Assembly: GCA_028565635.1 (NCBI GenBank)
Contig: JAOXYB010067023.1
Coordinates: 1 to 10,164, forward strand
Origin: Phoronis ovalis
Taxonomy: Eukaryota; Phoronida; Phoronidae
Direction of reading: 5' to 3'
Length of the DNA stretch: 10,164 nt
Shown here: one piece after another, positions 7,701 through 10,164 of the stretch
Numbering within the stretch: position 1 is the first letter of the stretch
Layout: each line of letters begins with the position of its first letter
Program-made: the position numbers and the translations under genes
The notes under the pieces: generated by a model
Told to the model about the DNA's origin: nothing
Seen by the model: the letters and a program-made list of their open reading frames with translations, nothing else
The model's database searches: none

Positions 7701-9520
7701 ATTTTCAGCAAATATTAGAAATTCATTGTTTTTGACGACCACCAAATGCATAAAAAGCTAATTTGGAAAGTTCATGTCATTTTGAGATTTTGATATCTAA
7801 ATCACCTTTTAAACTCAAGGTCAACTCTTCCAGCCCCGACAGTGTCATGTGTCAAAGTACAAGCCTGTTGAGACTAACCTTGAAAAATTGCAGAATATTT
7901 CCCCCACAAACTTCGAAGATGCCAAAACATAAATTTTACTTTGTCAAAATTACCTGTTTGTTATCTAATACTATCATTCTAGAACATTGTCGGAGCTTGT
8001 TTAAGATTTGACCTCCAAATGACCATTTGACCTCAAAAATTGCTCATTTGACTCTAGGAATGTCACAAGTCGAGTATATGCCACAACTCTAAGCATCTTC
8101 GAGATACAGCGTGGTGAAAAATTGGAGGCACAAAATTAAAATATGCCAAAAAATAAAAATTTCACCTTTTAATACATTAATATTCTCAAAGGCTATTATA
8201 GTTACCTGTTTTTATTACCTGATATTATCATTTTAGAACATTTTGAGCAATTCGTAACTTGAAATTTGACCTCCAAATGACCTTTTGACCTCAAAGTCAA
8301 GAATGGCTCACATTGGGGATATAGCTTGCTGAAAATTGAAAAAAAGAAAGGGTATTGTTTATTTTTTAATGTCGAATTTTGTGATTGTCCCGTGGTGATT
8401 CTTTACCCGGGTGGTGGCCTATCAATTCACAAGCAGATTATAAACCTTTTCCGTGTAAGAAGCGTTTAAACAAGCACAACATTTGGCCATCTGTTTCTAT
8501 GTTAATTATCTACTCCAAGTTTTTTTTAAACATTTTAAGCATGAAAAACTGCATGGTCATTAGAACATTCGAAATATACTATTCTACACTAGGTGGCACT
8601 ATCCTTTCACTTTTCTTTAGGTTTCTTGAAGGAAATTATTTAATATAAAAAACATGAAAGTTTCCTTCAGATGGTTGGTCAGTTGTAATTACTGTTGTTT
8701 CATTCGGTTACATAATCCCCATGTCTCTTGCCCCAAGCAAATAAACTTCTGATTTGTAACCTGCTATCGCTTTCAATAAAAAACTGTCTGATATGCCCAA
8801 ACTCTCTTTGAACAATTAATTCAATTATGCCGTTAAATAGAGATCAATACTTTAATTGTCATTTAAGCCTGTAGAATTTTTTAATTTAAGTTAATTTAAA
8901 GATGTAACATTAGTTTTATAGAAAGAAATCAGTCCAAAATTTGATTCTTAATTAATTCTTAATTATTTTGCAATTGAAATGACAAATTCTACAGCAGAAA
9001 TAGCAGAATTCAAAGTATACTTGCAAAATGTGTAATATTTGATTTTTAGAAGTTTGAAAAAAGTTTTACATCTAAAACATTTATTTTTAAATTAACAAAC
9101 AAACTGCTACTTTCTGTCTTCTTGGTGCTGAATTGAAACTCCTGAATACGACTTATACTTATGTAAGTGCCAACTTTGGATTGCCCTATATAACGGCCAC
9201 TGTGCAGTCGCTAGTTAGGACTGTTGTTTAACTATTTATTTATTTTTATTGTAAAAACAAGAGGGAATCAGTGGCAAAATTAAAAACCTTATTTTCTGTG
9301 GAATGCCACAGGTACTGAGAAATGTAATATCATTCTGTCTTTCAATCTAGTAGTAACTGTGTCATGTTAATCCGACATGTTTCCTGCAGGTACTGGAGAT
9401 CAGAATGTTTTAAATGAACTAAACATTGAAGTGTTAACCAACAGTGTTTGTGAAAGCAAGTGGGAAGCAATCTTGAACAATCAGATCTGTGTGGGTAATG
9501 ATAAGACTGGGTCATGTGAA
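4639..9520 (+). CDS. Secreted S1A chymotrypsin-like serine protease, 3' end missing (join 4639..4700, 5225..5419, 6114..6213, 7416..7590, 9390..9520)
   Basis: Five exons splice in frame to 221 residues of a secreted endopeptidase zymogen. In order: signal peptide (about 1-19), propeptide with Cys30 in SDCGV, activation site KR-IVGG (cleavage after Arg38), CGGTLI (67-72), catalytic His82 in TAAHC, catalytic Asp134 in NDVALLKL, Cys154 in PACLP, CWITGWG (168-174), Cys198, Cys211 and Cys220. The Cys set fits chymotrypsin pairs 1-122, 42-58, 136-201, 168-182 and 191-220, the last partners lying downstream. Activation after Arg implies a trypsin-like activator. The position equivalent to chymotrypsin 189 is Gly218 (KTGSCE), arguing against trypsin specificity and for a chymotrypsin- or elastase-like pocket. 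Splice phases fit: the last visible exon ends in phase 0 just before the expected GDSGGP exon. The Ser195 exon is not seen, so activity cannot be confirmed. No CUB, kringle or other accessory domain is present at the N-terminus. A digestive role is likely by analogy only. Confidence 0.92.
4701..5224 (+). other. Protease intron 1 (524 bp)
   Basis: GT-AG intron (GTAAGA ... ACATTTTAG). AT-rich; I see no repeat, open frame of interest or RNA gene. It is the only intron of this gene in the window without an obvious repeat element. Confidence 0.85.
5225..5419 (+). CDS. Protease exon 2: propeptide, activation site and catalytic His
   Basis: This 195-nt exon encodes residues 21-86 with both terminal codons split. 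It carries the propeptide [17 protein letters not shown], the new N-terminus [19 protein letters not shown], the [12 protein letters not shown] block and TAAHCVVG with the catalytic His. Cys30 in the propeptide has its expected partner in exon 4 (PACLP), so after activation the short chain should stay tethered as in chymotrypsin. Acceptor is ATTTTAG at 5224; donor is GTGAGC at 5420. Confidence 0.95.
5420..6113 (+). other. Protease intron 2 (694 bp)
   Basis: GT-AG intron (GTGAGC ... AATTACAG). About half of it is a MITE-like element at 5572-5927, entered separately. The flanking intron sequence (5420-5568 and 5931-6113) has no other recognisable content. The 75-codon minus-strand frame at 5456-5683 overlaps the repeat and is not a gene. 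Confidence 0.85.
5572..5927. mobile_element. MITE-like element, PIF/Harbinger type (non-autonomous)
   Basis: A 356-bp element is bounded by imperfect terminal inverted repeats of about 30 bp. The left end reads GGCGAGACCC, A-run, then TTGTTTAACGGG. The reverse complement of the right end reads GGCCACACC, A-run, then TTGTTTAATGGG. It is flanked on both sides by TTA (5569-5571 and 5928-5930), the 3-bp target duplication typical of PIF/Harbinger transposons (established family trait). Each end carries an internal direct duplication of about 57-62 bp: ACGA(C/T)(C/T)GCTTCAAATTTTG at 5604 and 5661 on the left, and GTTTTT(A/G)AGGGC at 5821 and 5883 on the right. There is no transposase frame, so it would depend on an enzyme supplied elsewhere. 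Confidence 0.6.
6114..6213 (+). CDS. Protease exon 3: calcium-loop region
   Basis: A 100-nt exon encoding residues 86 (split) to 119: [20 protein letters not shown] then [14 protein letters not shown]. It aligns with the chymotrypsin segment around residues 62-90. Glu98 sits where trypsin has calcium ligand Glu70. The run of three His and four Glu (99-105) is unusual for this loop. Acceptor AATTACAG ends at 6113; donor is GTGAGA at 6214; the exon ends in phase 0. Confidence 0.9.
7028..7260. mobile_element. Foldback / MITE-like palindromic element
   Basis: A 233-bp snapback element. The left end GTGGCCCTGAGCTATTGTCG (7028-7047) matches the reverse complement of 7241-7260 at 18 of 20 positions, and the similarity continues inward through ACTTGT-rich sequence to CGACAACACGACA, giving arms of nearly 60 bp. 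Between the arms are a 16-bp perfect stem (ACTCGACAACACGACA at 7089-7104 pairing with 7119-7134, 14-nt loop) and a perfect 24-bp palindrome at 7164-7187 centred on GTCGAC, half-site TGTCATGTTGTC. The TTGTCGTGTTGTCGA motif recurs on both strands throughout. Flanks are TATA-rich on both sides, so the target duplication is ambiguous. There is no coding capacity. Confidence 0.7.
7164..7187. repeat. Perfect 24-bp palindrome within the foldback element
   Basis: Half-site TGTCATGTTGTC followed at once by its exact reverse complement, with no spacer. It sits at the inner side of the right arm and contains a SalI-type GTCGAC centre. It can form a cruciform in DNA or a hairpin in the pre-mRNA of the protease gene. 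Confidence 0.9.
7416..7590 (+). CDS. Protease exon 4: catalytic Asp and GWG block
   Basis: A 175-nt exon (58 codons plus one base) encoding residues 120-178. Landmarks are [21 protein letters not shown] with catalytic Asp134, [20 protein letters not shown] and TGWGDTKG. Cys154 is the chymotrypsin Cys122 equivalent and pairs with the propeptide Cys; Cys168 is the Cys136 equivalent. Acceptor is CTCCTGTGCAG ending at 7415; donor is AAGG followed by GTATTT at 7591. Unspliced reading runs into a stop at 7608, which supports the donor. Confidence 0.95.
7740..8345. repeat. Diverged tandem repeat (about 215-235 bp) with TGACCT clusters
   Basis: Two clear copies and one partial copy. The marker TGAAAA(A)TTG occurs at 7881, 8115 and about 8330, spacing about 234 and 215 bp. 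Between them ATGCCAAAA(A/C)ATAAA (7919 and 8142), TTACCTGTTT, TATCATT(C/T)TAGAACATT (about 7972 and 8226) and TTTGACCTCCAAATGACC (8008 and 8266) recur in the same order. The partial copy on the left retains CTCAAGGTCAACTC and the TGAAAAATTG end. Copies are diverged and contain indels, so the array is old. No coding potential. Confidence 0.65.
8267..8299. promoter_or_regulatory. Cluster of nuclear-receptor-type half-sites (TGACCT)
   Basis: Three exact TGACCT half-sites lie in one direction at 8267-8272, 8278-8283 and 8286-8291, with spacers of 5 and 2 bp, followed by AAGTCA at 8294-8299 in the opposite orientation. The sister repeat has TGACCT at 8009-8014, TGACCA at 8020-8025 and TGACCT at 8028-8033 with the same 5 and 2 bp spacing. 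The spacings match DR5 and DR2 arrangements known for retinoid-type receptors, but the location inside a repeat makes function uncertain. Confidence 0.3.
9390..9520 (+). CDS. Protease exon 5: pre-Ser195 segment with specificity position
   Basis: A 131-nt exon encoding residues 178 (split) to 221: [20 protein letters not shown] then [20 protein letters not shown] and SCE. Cys198, Cys211 and Cys220 correspond to chymotrypsin 168, 182 and 191. The Cys182-Cys191 spacing equals that of chymotrypsin and is two shorter than trypsin, which places Gly218 at position 189 and Glu221 at position 192. Acceptor TTTCCTGCAG ends at 9389; donor is GAA followed by GTAAGT. The phase 0 end is where S1A genes normally split before GDSGGP. 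Confidence 0.93.
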
Positions 9521-10164
9521 GTAAGTACATTTTGTCAAATTTATTAGGAATTGGTCAAATCCAGAAACTTTTCGTTACCAGCAAACAGATAATTATACCA
9601 TAAAATACATATTCAAAATAGTCACTGATTTTTAGGGATTTTGGTCTCAAAAATGGACTCATTTTTAGGGGTTTCTGTCACAAGATGGACCCATTTCCAA
9701 GGTTTTGTCTCAAAAAATTCCCCGGAAACGCTACATTTTAATGAAATCGTGAAAAACAGTTTTAGGGATTTCGTTTCAAAGTAGACCCACATTTAAGGAT
9801 TTATCAGTGAAAAAGGACTCATTCAGGCGGTACACTGTTCATCATATATGTAAGTGCCCCACCAGATCACAAGCTACACTGTATATTATAACAAACAGAA
9901 AAGGTGATATGAATGCCACATTGGCTACAAGAGTTAAACAGTTATAAGAACCAATCTCATTACGTACCTAGACCTTTCTGATACATGGTTGTTCCAGTCC
10001 TCCCATAACACAATATATGCAAAATAAGCATACATTGAATACAAATTCTTACAAATCTTCAAAATTAAAAATAATTATCAAATTTAGAATTTTTGCTGTT
10101 TATCCTATCTATAGGATACCCAGCATTGGTATCGTCTTTTGCGGGATGATTTTCAATATTGTTT
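9521..10164 (+). other. Protease intron 5 (continues past the window edge)
   Basis: Begins with consensus donor GTAAGT. Contains a minisatellite at 9627-9822. No frame in 9521-10164 encodes GDSGGP, so the catalytic Ser exon lies beyond the right edge. An acceptor-like TATCCTATCTATAG at 10101-10114 is followed by an open frame to the end, but the peptide (DTQHWYRLLRDDFQYC) does not fit the protease. Confidence 0.75.
9627..9822. repeat. Degenerate minisatellite, about 32-bp period
   Basis: About six diverged units with consensus near ATTTTTAGGGATTT followed by GTCTCAAAAATGGACCC. Recognisable unit starts are 9627, 9661, 9693, about 9732 (weak), 9759 and 9790. The A(A/G)GG(A/G)TTT core and the TGGAC(C/T)C end are the best conserved. 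The array lies within intron 5 of the protease gene and has no coding capacity. Confidence 0.65.

Larger units (their letters stand above)
7591..9389 (+). other. Protease intron 4 (1799 bp)
   Basis: GT-AG intron (GTATTT ... TTTCCTGCAG). Its left third contains a diverged tandem repeat with TGACCT clusters (about 7740-8345). From 8350 to 9389 it is AT-rich sequence in which I recognise no exon, RNA or transposon; a slightly less AT-rich stretch near 9110-9220 has no coding features. Plus-strand frames at 7763-8011 and 8385-8648 are chance frames without motifs. Confidence 0.85.

Noticed and set aside
7763-8648. Two plus-strand frames (82 and 87 codons) in intron 4
   Set aside because: No homology I can recognise and no need for an extra exon: exons 4 and 5 join in correct phase without them.
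9342-9530. 62-codon minus-strand frame
   Set aside because: Antisense shadow of protease exon 5.
10115-10164. Possible next exon after TATCCTATCTATAG
   Set aside because: The acceptor looks acceptable and the frame is open to the window end, but in the required phase it encodes DTQHWYRLLRDDFQYC, not the GDSGGP block expected at this point.

Overview
The window is AT-rich metazoan nuclear DNA. Coding sequence is broken into short exons with GT-AG introns, the proteins are animal-type, there are long non-coding stretches, and several unrelated repeat families are scattered through introns and intergenic DNA. The repeat style and protein divergence suggest an invertebrate, perhaps a marine deuterostome or lophotrochozoan, but the sequence does not let me name the clade.

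Layout, all genes on the + strand. Positions 1-898 hold the 3' end of a PRPSAP gene (phosphoribosyl-pyrophosphate synthetase-associated protein): intron, a 49-codon exon, a 164-bp intron, and the last coding exon ending in TAA at 896-898. A 3' UTR with an AATAAA candidate at 1284-1289 follows. Intergenic DNA runs from about 1300 to 4630. It contains a degenerate repeat array with TGACCT-rich modules (about 1500-2340), a CpG-richer pocket (about 2955-3185) that looks promoter-like, and a TATA-like region near 3759-3781 that could belong to the next gene.

Positions 4639-9520 hold five coding exons of a secreted S1A (chymotrypsin-fold) serine protease. Together they encode 221 residues: signal peptide, short propeptide with a chymotrypsinogen-type Cys, RIVGG activation site, catalytic His and Asp. 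The exon expected to carry GDSGGP and the catalytic Ser lies beyond the right edge. The specificity position equivalent to chymotrypsin 189 reads as Gly, so this should not be a trypsin.

Four of the five protease introns each carry a different repeat. Intron 2 has a PIF/Harbinger-like MITE with a TTA duplication. Intron 3 has a 233-bp foldback element built from palindromes. Intron 4 has a tandem repeat of about 215-235 bp with clustered TGACCT half-sites. Intron 5 has a minisatellite of about 32-bp period.

The two genes have unrelated roles (nucleotide metabolism regulation; extracellular proteolysis) and there is no sign that they form a functional unit. I did not find evidence of a new multi-gene system. 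The most unusual content is the repeat architecture inside the protease gene.
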